Counted from the stretch's first letter, positions 18,318 through 26,096 are shown. The stretch: 64,000 nucleotides of DNA from VRUE01 sp963814915 (GCA_963814915.1 CAWFEI010000008.1:22495-86494), one strand, 5' to 3'. Program-made: numbers and translations. Notes: generated from the sequence alone by a model not told the origin.

Positions 18318-18325
18318 GATGCACG
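18318..18325 (+). repeat. Target site duplication, left copy
   Basis: GATGCACG directly precedes the IS left end. The identical right copy is at 19726-19733. Bases outside both copies differ, so the duplication is exactly 8 bp. Confidence 0.85.
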
Positions 18326-18352
18326 AGTCAAGTCGGCGGTAGTGGTGTAACT
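18326..18352 (+). repeat. IS terminal inverted repeat, left
   Basis: Pairs with 19699-19725 with five mismatches in 27. It contains the TAG that stops the interrupted host gene, and the transposase stop codon at 18351-18353. Confidence 0.85.
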
Positions 18353-19593
18353 ACTCGTCGGCTCTCTCATGCGGCTTGTAGCGCTGGCGCCTCCTCTCGT
18401 CCTCATCGCCTTGGTCCTCGAGGACCAGGGCGATCGACTCGGCCGACAGGTAGCGGCGGGCGACAAGCCACTCGTCGTTTTGCTCGATCAGCAGGGCGCC
18501 GGCAAGTCGGATCGCCGAAGCGTCGTTGGGGAAGATGCCGACGACGTCGCTTCTACGGCCGACCTCGCGGTTGACCCGCTCCAGCGGGTTGGTGGAGCGC
18601 AGCTTCGGCCAGTGGGGCTGGGGGAAGCGGTAGAAGGCGAGCAGATCCTCCTCTGCCTCCTCGAGCAGCTCGGCGACCTTGGGGACGGTTCCGCGGAACC
18701 GCTCCAAGACCGAGCCGCAGCGCTGGCGCGCTGTCTCGGCGTCGGTGGCGTCGAAGATCTCCCGCAGGGCGGCCGAGACCAGGCCACGCTCATCCCTTCT
18801 GCAGTGGCCGTGCATGTTGCGTACGAAGTGAACGGTGCAGCGCTGCCAGGGGCAGGCGAGCACCCGCTCGATCGCCGCCTTGAGCCCTTGGTGCTCATCG
18901 GAGATCGCCAGGCGCACTCCCGAGAGCCCCCTGGCCACCAGATCGCGCAGGAACGCCACCCAGAAGGCCTCCGTCTCGGTCTCGCCGATGTCGATCCCGA
19001 TCACCTCCCGACAGCCGCTCTCGTGCACGGCGTAGGCGATCACCAGCGCCTTTGAGCGCACCGAGCCGCGGTCCCTGACCTTCAGGTGCTTGGCGTCAAG
19101 CCACAGGTAGGGGAAGGCGCCTTCCAGTGGGCGGTTGCGAAAGGCGTCGACCCGCTCGTCGAGTTCGCGGCAGAGGGCCGAGACCCGGTCCTTGCTCATC
19201 GAAGAGATGCCCAGCTGCTCGACCAGGCGGTCGACCTTGCGGGTCGAGACGCCGTTGACGTAGGCCTCCATGACGACGGACACGATCGCCTGCTCGCAGG
19301 GGCGGCGGGGCTCCAGGAAGCTCGGGAAGTAGGCGGCACCGGAGCGCTTGCGGGGCACCGCCAGCTCGATCTCCCCGACCCGGGTCTCCCAGAGGCGCTC
19401 CCGGTAGCCGTTTCGGTGCGTTGCTCCGCTCGGAGCTTCGCTCTCCCCGCGAGGCCCCGATCTCGCCAGCGATCTCGGCCTCCATCAGCTGTGCGGCGAC
19501 CATCGCCACCGCGTCGCGCAGGATGTCGCCGTGCTCTTCGATCAGGGTCTTGGCTACGACCTCGGGGGTCGTCATGCTCTGACTCTCGGCCAT
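18351..19593 (-). pseudogene. IS256-family transposase, one frameshift
   Basis: The N-terminal part (19593 to about 19426) reads MTTPEVVAKTLIEEHGDILR. The rest (about 19426 to 18351) starts THRNGYRERLWETRVG and holds the Mutator-type DDE triad: Asp in YLWLDAKHLKVRDRG, Asp in LAISDEHQGLKAAI, Glu in NPLERVNREVGRR. The two frames join by removal of one base near 19426 (GERSSER followed by ATHRNGYRER). IS256 transposases are normally a single frame with no programmed shift, so this copy looks inactive unless the extra base is an error. Apart from the shift the length (about 413 residues) is normal. Confidence 0.88.
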
Positions 19594-19698
19594 CGTGGTG
19601 TTCCTTTCGTCATTGAGGTTGGTCCTTCAACGACGAGTCTGGGGCCCGCGGTGGCCGGAACTTCCAAGGCGGTTCCGGGAACGCCCGCTACGCGGGCC

Positions 19699-19725
19699 AG
19701 TTACACCACTTCTACCGACGTGACC
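19699..19725 (-). repeat. IS terminal inverted repeat, right
   Basis: Partner of 18326-18352; followed directly by the right target duplication GATGCACG at 19726-19733. Confidence 0.85.
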
Positions 19726-19846
19726 GATGCACGGCGCCGACGGCGCCTTCCTCTCGCTCGCCGAAGCGCCTGCTCGCCCGATCCGCAATGCCGCGTAGGC
19801 CGCCGCGCCGCCCCCCTCAACCAAGCTCTGAGATAATCGCCGCAAT

Positions 19847-19920
19847 CGGGGCGTGGCGCAGCCTGGTAGCGCGCACCGTTCGGGTCGGTGAGGTCCCCGG
19901 TTCAAATCCGGGCGCCCCGA
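19847..19920 (+). tRNA. tRNA-Pro (anticodon CGG)
   Basis: A 74-nt cloverleaf. The acceptor stem is CGGGGCG (19847-19853) with CGCCCCG (19913-19919) and discriminator A. The D arm is GCGC/GCGC with an AGCCTGGTA loop. The anticodon stem CACCG/CGGTG holds loop TTCGGGT with anticodon CGG. The T arm contains GGTTCAAATCC. CCA is not encoded. It lies 121 bases right of the IS and borders the small accessory pocket; no duplicate of its 3' end is seen downstream in the window. Confidence 0.97.
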
Positions 19921-19944
19921 TTGGCTGACGAGGACCGACCTCCA

Positions 19945-20008
19945 GCGAACAGGCACGAATAACCCCGCAATCAAGCGGTTTCCCGAGATCGGGTTCGTGC
20001 CTGTTCGC
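19945..20008. repeat. 15-bp perfect inverted repeat downstream of tRNA-Pro
   Basis: GCGAACAGGCACGAA (19945-19959) pairs perfectly with 19994-20008 across a 34-base loop, which itself contains a weaker CCGC/GCGG pair. It sits 24 bases after the tRNA. It could be the tRNA terminator, although no T-run follows, or a remnant of a mobile element end. The stretch 19921-20268 contains no supported gene. Confidence 0.6.
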
Positions 20009-20027
20009 GGATGTTCGGTGGACGGTG

Positions 20028-20077
20028 GCATGCAAACGGCATGCAACATTTGCGCGACAGCATGCAAACGGCATGCA
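20028..20077. repeat. Direct repeat pair rich in GCATGC
   Basis: GCATGCAAACGGCATGCA occurs at 20028-20045 and 20060-20077 (18 bp identical, 32-bp period). Each copy has two GCATGC palindromes, and the block is bracketed by GGTGGC (20024-20029) and GCCACC (20078-20083). The iteron-like layout suggests a protein binding array. Confidence 0.6.
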
Positions 20078-20268
20078 GCCACCTGTCCGATGGTCGCAAA
20101 GAAGCAAAAGGTAGAGGCCGAGAGAGCTCGATCTGATGGCGCTCCGTCTTCTCGCCTGGCTGAAGCTGACGGAGCGGTTCCGACGAGGCTCTCAAATATG
20201 CTTGCGGCGTCAACCCCAGTAGCCGCTTTAGGAGGTCCTCTTGGCGCCGGTCCAGACCGCCGAGAAGC

Positions 20269-20457
20269 GTGCTGCGAGCCGTTGGCGAGCCCGATCACGT
20301 CGCCGCCGATCCGGTTTACGAGAACCGCCGCCGCTACTACCTGAAAGATGCCGGGCCTAGCCGTTGGCTGCTGGTGGTCGTAGGCTATGAGCAGGAACCG
20401 GCGCGGATCATCTCCGCGTTCGGCAACCGAAAGGACCCGCCGTCATGGAGCAAGTGA
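20269..20457 (+). CDS. DUF4258/RelE-like toxin fragment or small toxin
   Basis: 62 residues from GTG 20269. The body (VLRAVGEPDHVAADP, ENRRRYYLKDAG, WLLVVVGYEQEPARIISAF) matches the strand pattern of DUF4258-type small toxin-like proteins, where a damage-prone Pxx(D/P) segment precedes RRYY and a (V)VVV strand. Typical members are 80-120 residues, so the N-terminus may be missing. The frame is open to 20170 and a strong AGGAGG at 20230-20235 sits in another frame's register, hinting at a lost base. The gene overlaps the DUF2283 gene by 13 bases. Assignment is by pattern and partner. Confidence 0.5.
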   Translation: MLRAVGEPDHVAADPVYENRRRYYLKDAGPSRWLLVVVGYEQEPARIISAFGNRKDPPSWSK

Positions 20458-20732
20458 AGATCAGGATCGGGCCGGTCGCCTTCGACCACGCCGACTACGA
20501 CGCCGAGCACGACGTGCTCTATTTGCACGTCGGCGAGCCCCAGAAGGGGGAGGGCGAGGAGACGCCCGAGGGACACGTTATCCGCTACCTGCCCGGCACC
20601 CGCCGGATCGTCGGCCTGACCGTGCTTGGCCCACAACGAATCCTTGATCGGGACGGCAACCTGCTTATCACCATCCCTGAGTCGATCGAGGCGAGTGCCA
20701 ACGACCTGGCTCCGGCCCTCGCCGCTGTTTGA
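20445..20732 (+). CDS. DUF2283-domain protein (putative antitoxin partner)
   Basis: 95 residues. The core FDHADYDAEHDVLYLHVGEP followed by GHVIRYLPGTRRIVGLTVLG is the DUF2283 signature (YD.E.DVLYI, then G.I.G.EI). These small proteins commonly sit next to DUF4258 genes. The upstream overlapping gene has that pattern, so the pair resembles a toxin-antitoxin unit in which order toxin-antitoxin is allowed. The start ATG 20445 lies inside the upstream gene, suggesting coupling. No DNA-binding domain is visible. Confidence 0.75.
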   Translation: MEQVKIRIGPVAFDHADYDAEHDVLYLHVGEPQKGEGEETPEGHVIRYLPGTRRIVGLTVLGPQRILDRDGNLLITIPESIEASANDLAPALAAV

Positions 20733-21060
20733 TCGTCGTTATTCGGCAGCAGCTGATGTTCCAGTTCGACATCGGCAACGCCGACGTCAGCCCCACGGGT
20801 GCCTATCCCCGCGACTCGATTGCCTGACGTTGCGATATCGGCGCCTGGAAACTCCCGGCCAATGCACGAAATCGGCACGTCGGGATCGGGGCGGCTCTGC
20901 GTTGGAGATCGAGCGCCGTGGCCTTCGTTGCCTCGACCAAGGTGTGCTCGAAGTCCACAAGATAATCCTACGACGCGATTGGGCCGAAATCTGTGATGCA
21001 GGTGTGATGCACGACCCCCAGCGAGGCCTCGCACCTCGGTTCGGATATACGCTCCCGCTC
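20733..21060. other. Intergenic stretch without supported gene
   Basis: 328 bases with lower coding character than the neighbours. The frames here have no family resemblance; the long plus frame from 20626 is an upstream extension of the next gene. No strong hairpin or repeat is seen. It marks the right edge of the accessory pocket. Confidence 0.5.
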
Positions 21061-21690
21061 ATGTTCAATCGCCTGCACCGACACGCTGAGCTGCTGGCGA
21101 CGATCCTGCTGGCGATCGCGGCGGTGGCCACAGCCTGGAGCTCCTACCAGTCGGCGCGCTGGGGCGGGGTGCAGGCAATCGACTTCAGCAGGGCGAACGC
21201 CGCCCGGGTGGAGTCGACCCGGGCCTCGACCGAAGCCGGGCAGGAGACCCAGGTAGACGTGCTCACCTTCACCCAGTGGGTCAACGCCTACGCCGGCAAG
21301 GACACCCGCCTCGCCGACTTCTACTTCGAGCGCTTCCGCAAGGAATTCAAGCCCGCTGTCAACGCCTGGATCGCGACCGAGCCGCTGCACAACCCCAAGG
21401 CCCCGCCGGTTCCCTTCGTGATGCCGCAGTACAAGCTCGCGAGCCAGGCCGAATCGGAGCAGCTGCTGGGCGAGGCCGAAGCCGCGACCGCAGACGCGCG
21501 CCGCTCGAACCAGCGATCCGACAACTACGTGCTCGCGGTCGTGCTGTTCGCGGCGGCGCTGTTCTTCGCCGGGATCAGCACCAAGCTCTCCCGGCCGCGA
21601 CAGCAGCTGGCGGTCCTGGCGTTCGGCTACCTGCTCTTCGTCGGCACCGCGATCTGGGTCCTGACCTTCCCGGTCACGATCTCGGTCTGA
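21061..21690 (+). CDS. DUF4337-like membrane protein
   Basis: 209 residues from ATG 21061 (the frame is open further upstream, but the N-terminus MFNRLHRHAELLATILLAIA fits). One N-terminal helix (LLATILLAIAAVATAWSSYQ) is followed by a soluble domain of about 120 residues and two C-terminal helices (VLAVVLFAAALFFAGIS, LAVLAFGYLLFVGTAIWVL). The AWSSYQSARWGG turn after helix 1 is typical of DUF4337-like proteins. Function unknown. Confidence 0.75.
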   Translation: MFNRLHRHAELLATILLAIAAVATAWSSYQSARWGGVQAIDFSRANAARVESTRASTEAGQETQVDVLTFTQWVNAYAGKDTRLADFYFERFRKEFKPAVNAWIATEPLHNPKAPPVPFVMPQYKLASQAESEQLLGEAEAATADARRSNQRSDNYVLAVVLFAAALFFAGISTKLSRPRQQLAVLAFGYLLFVGTAIWVLTFPVTISV

Positions 21691-21733
21691 CGATGAGTGC
21701 GGTAGGCGCAGAGGGTTGTAGGCTCACCGGGCC

Positions 21734-22240
21734 ATGGACACGATCGACGAGCTGATCGGAAACAACCAGCGCTTCGCCGACTCGCTTCCGGCCGCGCACC
21801 TCGACGTCAGCCCCAGCCGCCGGCTGGCGATCGTCACCTGCATGGACTCGCGCCTCGACGTCTTCGCGGCGCTCGGCCTCGGCGACGGCGAGGCCCATGT
21901 CCTGCGCAACGCGGGCGGGGTGATCACCGACGACGTGATCCGCTCGCTGGCGGTCTCCCAGCGCCGGCTCGGCACCCGCGAGACGATGTTGATCCACCAC
22001 ACCGATTGCGGCATGCAGAAGCTGAGCGACGACGGCTTCCGCGCCGAGCTGCAGGAGGCCACCGGGGTCGCTCCGGCCTTCGCGGTCGAGTCCTTCACCG
22101 ACGTCGACGCCGACCTACGGCAATCGATCCTCAGGGTCCGCAACTCGCCCTTCCTCGCCCACCGCGACGTCGTGCGCGGCTTCGTCTACGACGTCGACAC
22201 CCACCGCCTGCGCGAGGTCACGGCCGGCGACCAACCGTAG
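21734..22240 (+). CDS. Beta-class carbonic anhydrase
   Basis: 168 residues, a short beta-CA. Zinc ligands and catalytic dyad are visible: Cys and Asp-Arg in TCMDSRLD (about residues 36-43), and His/Cys in IHHTDCGM (about 90-97). The NAGG motif of the Asp/Arg face is present (LRNAGGVITDDVIRSL). It interconverts CO2 and bicarbonate in the cytosol. TAGGCT ends nine bases before the ATG, so the mRNA may be leaderless or have a very short leader. The length matches the short gamma-clade-like actinobacterial beta-CAs. Confidence 0.93.
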   Translation: MDTIDELIGNNQRFADSLPAAHLDVSPSRRLAIVTCMDSRLDVFAALGLGDGEAHVLRNAGGVITDDVIRSLAVSQRRLGTRETMLIHHTDCGMQKLSDDGFRAELQEATGVAPAFAVESFTDVDADLRQSILRVRNSPFLAHRDVVRGFVYDVDTHRLREVTAGDQP

Positions 22241-22271
22241 AGCCTTCAGAGCGACTCGGCGAGGATGGCCC

Positions 22272-22997
22272 TCAATCAACCGCTGCGATCGCCCGTTCGG
22301 TCTGCTTGAGCGTCGGGCCGTCCTGCAGGGTGCGGGTGCCGCGCGGGCCGGTGACGATCATCGCCTGTCCGGCGCGGATGCCGAGCTTCGTGCCCAGTTC
22401 TTCGTAGCCTTCGAGCTTGCGCGCGATCGCCCCGCCCGAACCGCCCTCGTCGTCTAGGTATTCCTGCCATTCGGGCACGTTCAGCTCGCCGATCGAGCCC
22501 GCCAGCGAGGCCATGAACTGGTTGTCGACGCCGAAGCGCTCGGCCTCGCCCTGGTTGAGGAAGAAGAGGTAGGTGTACTGCCAGCCGTAGCCCTGCTGGG
22601 CCGCCGCCTCGGCGCCGTAGAAGCCGAGCTCGACCGGGTTCTCGGCGACCGAGTAGTGGCGCATCAGCAGCTTTGCCGTGCCCGGGCGCGCGTAGCGTTC
22701 GGTCAGGCCGGGGATCGTCGAGAGGAAGTCCTCGCGGCAGTTGCCGCACTGCAGGTCGTTGAAGACCTGGATCGAGACCGGCGCATTGTCGGAGCCCAAG
22801 CGGTCGCCTTCCTGGGGGATGCCGCCGAAGAGCTCCTGGGCGGCTGCGATCCCTTCGACTCGCACCACGTTGCTGTCGGCCTTCTTGGTCGAGATGCTGA
22901 CGAGGGCGTAGCCGAGCGCCGCGAGCGCCAGGCCGAGGGCGAGGATCACCCAGAGCCGCCCGCGGCGGGGAAGCGGCTTGGCTGCTGCTTCAGGCAC
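22272..22997 (-). CDS. DsbA-like thioredoxin-fold membrane protein
   Basis: 241 residues from GTG 22997. One N-terminal helix (LWVILALGLALAALGYALVS) anchors an extracytoplasmic thioredoxin-like domain of the DsbA/Thioredoxin_4 type. The CGNC active site lies in FNDLQCGNCREDFLSTI (about residues 87-90), and the cis-Pro region is near AMIVTGPRGT. The family forms or isomerises disulfides in exported proteins. The start is 28 bases from that of the divergent acyl-CoA synthetase, and a GATAAT hexamer lies six bases before the GTG. Confidence 0.85.
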   Translation of the reverse strand: MPEAAAKPLPRRGRLWVILALGLALAALGYALVSISTKKADSNVVRVEGIAAAQELFGGIPQEGDRLGSDNAPVSIQVFNDLQCGNCREDFLSTIPGLTERYARPGTAKLLMRHYSVAENPVELGFYGAEAAAQQGYGWQYTYLFFLNQGEAERFGVDNQFMASLAGSIGELNVPEWQEYLDDEGGSGGAIARKLEGYEELGTKLGIRAGQAMIVTGPRGTRTLQDGPTLKQTERAIAAVD

Positions 22998-23003
22998 CCC
23001 TGC

Positions 23004-23009
23004 ATTATC
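23004..23009 (-). promoter_or_regulatory. Candidate -10 element, dsbA-like gene (leaderless)
   Basis: GATAAT on the minus strand ends six bases before GTG 22997. It sits back to back with the hexamer of the divergent gene. Confidence 0.45.
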
Positions 23010-23011
23010 AC

Positions 23012-23017
23012 TAGACT
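23012..23017 (+). promoter_or_regulatory. Candidate -10 element, acyl-CoA synthetase (leaderless)
   Basis: TAGACT ends eight bases before GTG 23026 in the 28-bp divergent gap. Both genes would need overlapping promoters with nearly leaderless mRNAs. Confidence 0.45.
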
Positions 23018-23025
23018 CCGGCCTC

Positions 23026-24810
23026 GTGGAGGAGCGCGGCACCAAATCGAGCACACTCGCGGACCTGCTGCCGCGCGCCGCGAAGATGTATGGGGACGCG
23101 CCCGCGATCCAGTTCAAGGACGACGGCGAGTGGGTCAAGCGCAGCTTCTCCGAGGTCGAGGAGACCGTGCGCGAGCTGGCCCTCGGCCTCGCCGACCTCG
23201 GCGTCACCAAGGGCGACAAGGTCTCGATCCTCGCCAACACCCGCCCCGAGTGGACCTACTTCGACTTCGCGGCGCTCTCGATCGGCGCCACGGTGGTGCC
23301 GATCTACCAGACCAACTCGCCCGAAGAGTGCCAGTACGTGCTGGAGAACTCCGACGCCAAGATCGTCGTCGTCGAGGACGACGAACAGCTGGAGAAGATC
23401 CGCGCCGTGCGCGACCAGCTGCCGCTCCTGGAGCAGGTCGTGCGCATGACCGGCGCCAGCGAGGACGCGATCTCCCTCGGCGAGCTGGCCGCGCGCGGCG
23501 CGGGTCGGGACGCCGCCGAGTGGGAGCGGCTCTGGAGCGCCGTCGGCAGCGACGACATCTGCACCTTCATCTACACCTCGGGCACCACCGGGCCGCCGAA
23601 GGGGTGTGTGATCAGCCACGGCAACTACCGGGCGATGCTCGACATGGTCAACCAGAACAGCGTCATCGAGGGCGAAGACGTCACCTACCTCTACCTCCCC
23701 CTCGCCCACTCCTTCGCCCTGTTGATCCAGCTCGGCAGCTTCGACCTCGGCGCGACGATCGCCTACTGGGAGCGCGACCCGCTGAAGATCATGCCCAACC
23801 TGGCCGAGGTCAAACCGACCTACTTCCCCTCGGTTCCGCGCATCTTCGAGAAGATCTACACCGCCGCGACGAGCGGGATGGAAAAAGAGGGCGGCCTGAA
23901 AAAGGCGATCTTCGACTGGTCGATCCGGGTCGGCGGCAAGGTCCGCGAGCTGGAACGGCAGGGCAAGCGGCCCGGCTTCCTGCTCGGCAAGCAGTACGGG
24001 TTCGCCGACAAGAAGGTGCTCTCGAAAATCCGCGGCCTGTTCGGCGGGCGCCTGCGCCTCGCCGTCTCCGGCGCGGCGCCGATCAGCCCCGACATCCTGC
24101 GCTTCTTCGACGCGGCCGGCGTGCTCGTGCTCGAGGGCTGGGGGATGACCGAGACCTCGACGGCGGCGACGATCTCGACCCCCGAGGAATTCAAGATCGG
24201 CACGATCGGCAAGCCCTTCCCCGGCTGCGACGTGAGGATCGCCGATGACGGCGAGATCCTCGTCAAGGGGCCCAACGTCTTCCAGGGCTACTACAAGAAC
24301 GAGGAGGCGACCCGGGAGACGATCGTCGACGGCTGGCTGCACACCGGCGACCTCGGCTCGATCGACGACGACGGCTTCATCACGATCACCGGGCGCAAAA
24401 AGGACATCATCATCACCGCTGGGGGCAAGAACATCACCCCCGCCAACCTCGAGAGCGAGATCAAGCAGCACCCGCTGGTCTCCCAGTGCGTCGTCGTCGG
24501 CGACCGCAAGCCATACCTGGTGGGGCTGGTCACGCTTGACCCCGAAGAAGCCGTCGCCTACGCCAAGGAGCACGGACTGCCCGAGGATCCGGCGCAGCTC
24601 ACCTCCAACCGCGACGTGCGCGAGTCGATCGAGGCCCACCTGGCCCAGGTGAACGAGAAATTCGCCCGCGTCGAGCAGGTCAAGAAGATCGCGATCCTGC
24701 CTCAGGACCTCTCGCAGGAGACCGGCGAGCTGACGCCGACGATGAAGGTCAAGCGCGCCGTCGTCACCGACAAGCACGCGCGCGAGATCGAGCAGCTCTA
24801 CGCGAGCTGA
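23026..24810 (+). CDS. Long-chain fatty-acid-CoA ligase (AMP-forming)
   Basis: 594 residues from GTG 23026. The ANL-superfamily P-loop motif is YTSGTTGPPKGCVISHGN (about residues 182-200). The A5 motif is GWGMTETS (about 371-378), A7 is LHTGDLGSIDDDGFITITGR, and the catalytic lysine region is near the C-terminus (TPTMKVKRA). It activates fatty acids to acyl-CoA through an acyl-AMP. The ACSBG/FACS15-like length and LYLPLAHSFALLIQL fit long-chain ligases. It converges on the patatin lipase gene, a sensible lipid turnover neighbourhood. Confidence 0.93.
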   Translation: MEERGTKSSTLADLLPRAAKMYGDAPAIQFKDDGEWVKRSFSEVEETVRELALGLADLGVTKGDKVSILANTRPEWTYFDFAALSIGATVVPIYQTNSPEECQYVLENSDAKIVVVEDDEQLEKIRAVRDQLPLLEQVVRMTGASEDAISLGELAARGAGRDAAEWERLWSAVGSDDICTFIYTSGTTGPPKGCVISHGNYRAMLDMVNQNSVIEGEDVTYLYLPLAHSFALLIQLGSFDLGATIAYWERDPLKIMPNLAEVKPTYFPSVPRIFEKIYTAATSGMEKEGGLKKAIFDWSIRVGGKVRELERQGKRPGFLLGKQYGFADKKVLSKIRGLFGGRLRLAVSGAAPISPDILRFFDAAGVLVLEGWGMTETSTAATISTPEEFKIGTIGKPFPGCDVRIADDGEILVKGPNVFQGYYKNEEATRETIVDGWLHTGDLGSIDDDGFITITGRKKDIIITAGGKNITPANLESEIKQHPLVSQCVVVGDRKPYLVGLVTLDPEEAVAYAKEHGLPEDPAQLTSNRDVRESIEAHLAQVNEKFARVEQVKKIAILPQDLSQETGELTPTMKVKRAVVTDKHAREIEQLYAS

Positions 24811-24834
24811 GCGAGCCCGCCGCCCGACTTTCGC

Positions 24835-26082
24835 CTAGGAGGCTTCGCCGGGGAGAAGTGCCGCGGTCGTCTGGCCCAGCACCCGCCGCCAGGCCGAGGA
24901 CTGCTCGGGCTCCTCCTCGGAGGCGCGCTCGACGGCGCGGCGCACGCGGCGCTCGGAGATCTCGAGGCCGTGGCGCTCGGCGGTCTCCTGGTAGCGGTCG
25001 TAGTCCTTGGCGAGCGTCGCGGTGACCGACTCGAAGCCGTGGCGGGCGATCTCCAGCCGTCGTGAGTAGTCCATGATCGGCGTGCCGAACATCAGCTCGT
25101 CGTTGAACTCCGGCTCGACCAGGACGATGTCGACGCCCTTGTATTTCTCCTGCCACATCTCGACCGCTTGGTGCAGGCGGGCGTGGGCGATCAGGCGGAA
25201 GGCCTGGTTGGCGATCGCCGGCATCCCCATGTCGGAAACGCGCCGCACGCGCGTGCCGAAGACGGTCGGGATCGTCTGCTCGAAGTCGTTGATGTAGGGA
25301 ACGAGCGGGTTCACCACGACGATGAACTTCGCCCCCTTTTCGACCGCGATGTCTACGTTGGTCGTCGAGCGGATGCCGCCGTCGACGATCTGGCGGCCTT
25401 TCAGGTCGACCGGCTTGTAGACGATCGGCAGCGCGGTCGAGCACTCGACCGCCTTGGAGATCGGCACGTCGTCCCAGCCAGGCTCGCCGAAGACGAGGCG
25501 CTCGCAGGTATCGAGGTCGGTCGCCGTCAGGTAGAGCTCCTTATCGAGCTGGCGGAAGTCGTTGATCCGGCCGGCGTCGGCGAGGGACTGCTCGACGTAG
25601 TCGGCGATCCCGCCGCCGGAGTAGAGCCCGGTGGGCAGCGCCTCGGCGAGGCCGACGCCGATGTCCATCGCCGAGAACTCGCCCATCGACACCAACCGCC
25701 GCATCAGCTCGACCGTGCGCAGCGGCAGCAGCGCCGCCTTCTGCAGGAAGCCCAGGTAGTTGAACTTGAGCACCTTGTCGAGATCGAGGTCGTCGAGATC
25801 GGAGGGCTCGCGCTCGTTGATCACCTGCATCATTTCGTCGGGCGTGACGCCGTTGGCGAGCATCGTCGCGACGAAGGAGCCGGCGCTGGTGCCGACGTAG
25901 ACGTCGAAGTTATTGACCGTGCTGTTGACGGCGAGCAGGTCGAGCGCGCGCAGGGCGCCGATCTCGTAAACGCCGCCCGTAAAGCCGCCGCCACCGAGCA
26001 CCAAAGCGGTCTTCGACGGGCGTTTGCGACCTTTGCCCCGTTTGCGACGGGTGGGGGTCTCGATATCGACGACCTTGCCCAT
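24835..26082 (-). CDS. Patatin-like phospholipase
   Basis: 415 residues from ATG 26082 (GTG 26088 possible). The oxyanion-hole motif is LVLGGGGFTGGVYEIGALRAL, the nucleophile serine lies in YVGTSAGSFVAT, and the Asp of the Ser-Asp dyad is in IVDGGIRSTTNVD. An N-terminal basic stretch (TRRKRGKGRKRPSK) precedes the domain. The family hydrolyses acyl lipids. The downstream convergent acyl-CoA ligase could use the released fatty acid. GATAAT lies eight bases before the ATG. No signal peptide is visible, so it is probably cytosolic or membrane-peripheral. Confidence 0.9.
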   Translation of the reverse strand: MGKVVDIETPTRRKRGKGRKRPSKTALVLGGGGFTGGVYEIGALRALDLLAVNSTVNNFDVYVGTSAGSFVATMLANGVTPDEMMQVINEREPSDLDDLDLDKVLKFNYLGFLQKAALLPLRTVELMRRLVSMGEFSAMDIGVGLAEALPTGLYSGGGIADYVEQSLADAGRINDFRQLDKELYLTATDLDTCERLVFGEPGWDDVPISKAVECSTALPIVYKPVDLKGRQIVDGGIRSTTNVDIAVEKGAKFIVVVNPLVPYINDFEQTIPTVFGTRVRRVSDMGMPAIANQAFRLIAHARLHQAVEMWQEKYKGVDIVLVEPEFNDELMFGTPIMDYSRRLEIARHGFESVTATLAKDYDRYQETAERHGLEISERRVRRAVERASEEEPEQSSAWRRVLGQTTAALLPGEAS

Positions 26083-26090
26083 AAACACGG

Positions 26091-26096
26091 ATTATC
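26091..26096 (-). promoter_or_regulatory. Candidate -10 element, patatin gene (leaderless)
   Basis: GATAAT ends eight bases before ATG 26082 on the minus strand. This spacing argues against the GTG 26088 start, which would lie two bases away. Confidence 0.4.

Larger units (their letters stand above)
18326..19725. mobile_element. IS256-family insertion sequence, 1400 bp
   Basis: The element has 27-bp imperfect terminal inverted repeats (18326-18352 and 19699-19725, 22 of 27 matching; the inner 12 bases AGTGGTGTAACT are identical). It is flanked by an 8-bp direct repeat GATGCACG at 18318-18325 and 19726-19733, the duplication size typical of IS256. It carries one transposase gene on the minus strand. 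Excision in silico restores the host reading frame, which fixes the boundaries. A short GCCCGC/GCGGGC hairpin lies just inside the right end. Confidence 0.92.
17815..19798 (+). pseudogene. Conserved hypothetical gene interrupted by IS256-family element
   Basis: The first part (17815-18325) encodes about 170 residues with ELIEKGAVAGSLRWHW and LERGVRRLRVEVANRLEWDG. This pattern recurs in uncharacterised bacterial proteins. At 18326 the IS begins and the frame ends in a TAG made by the IS end (18340-18342). Removing the element and one copy of the 8-bp duplication (GATGCACG) joins the frame exactly to 19734-19798. That gives HSPQIEMHGADGAFLSLAEA and a natural stop at 19796-19798, a product of about 191 residues. 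Start choice (ATG 17815) is uncertain because the frame is open to 17626 across yihY. Function is unknown. Confidence 0.75.

Noticed and set aside
19410..19440. Programmed frameshifting in the IS transposase
   Set aside because: IS256-family transposases are normally a single frame, and no A- or T-rich slippery site is present near 19426. A mutation or sequencing error is more likely.
19627..20298. Minus-strand frame across tRNA-Pro with GAPGFEPGTSPTRTVRATRL
   Set aside because: This is the well-known artefact of translating the reverse strand of a tRNA-Pro gene. The tRNA cloverleaf at 19847-19920 explains it.
19997..20344. A 115-residue plus-strand frame after tRNA-Pro
   Set aside because: Cys/Ala-rich product derived from the GCATGC repeats, with no family pattern; it overlaps the toxin-like gene out of frame.
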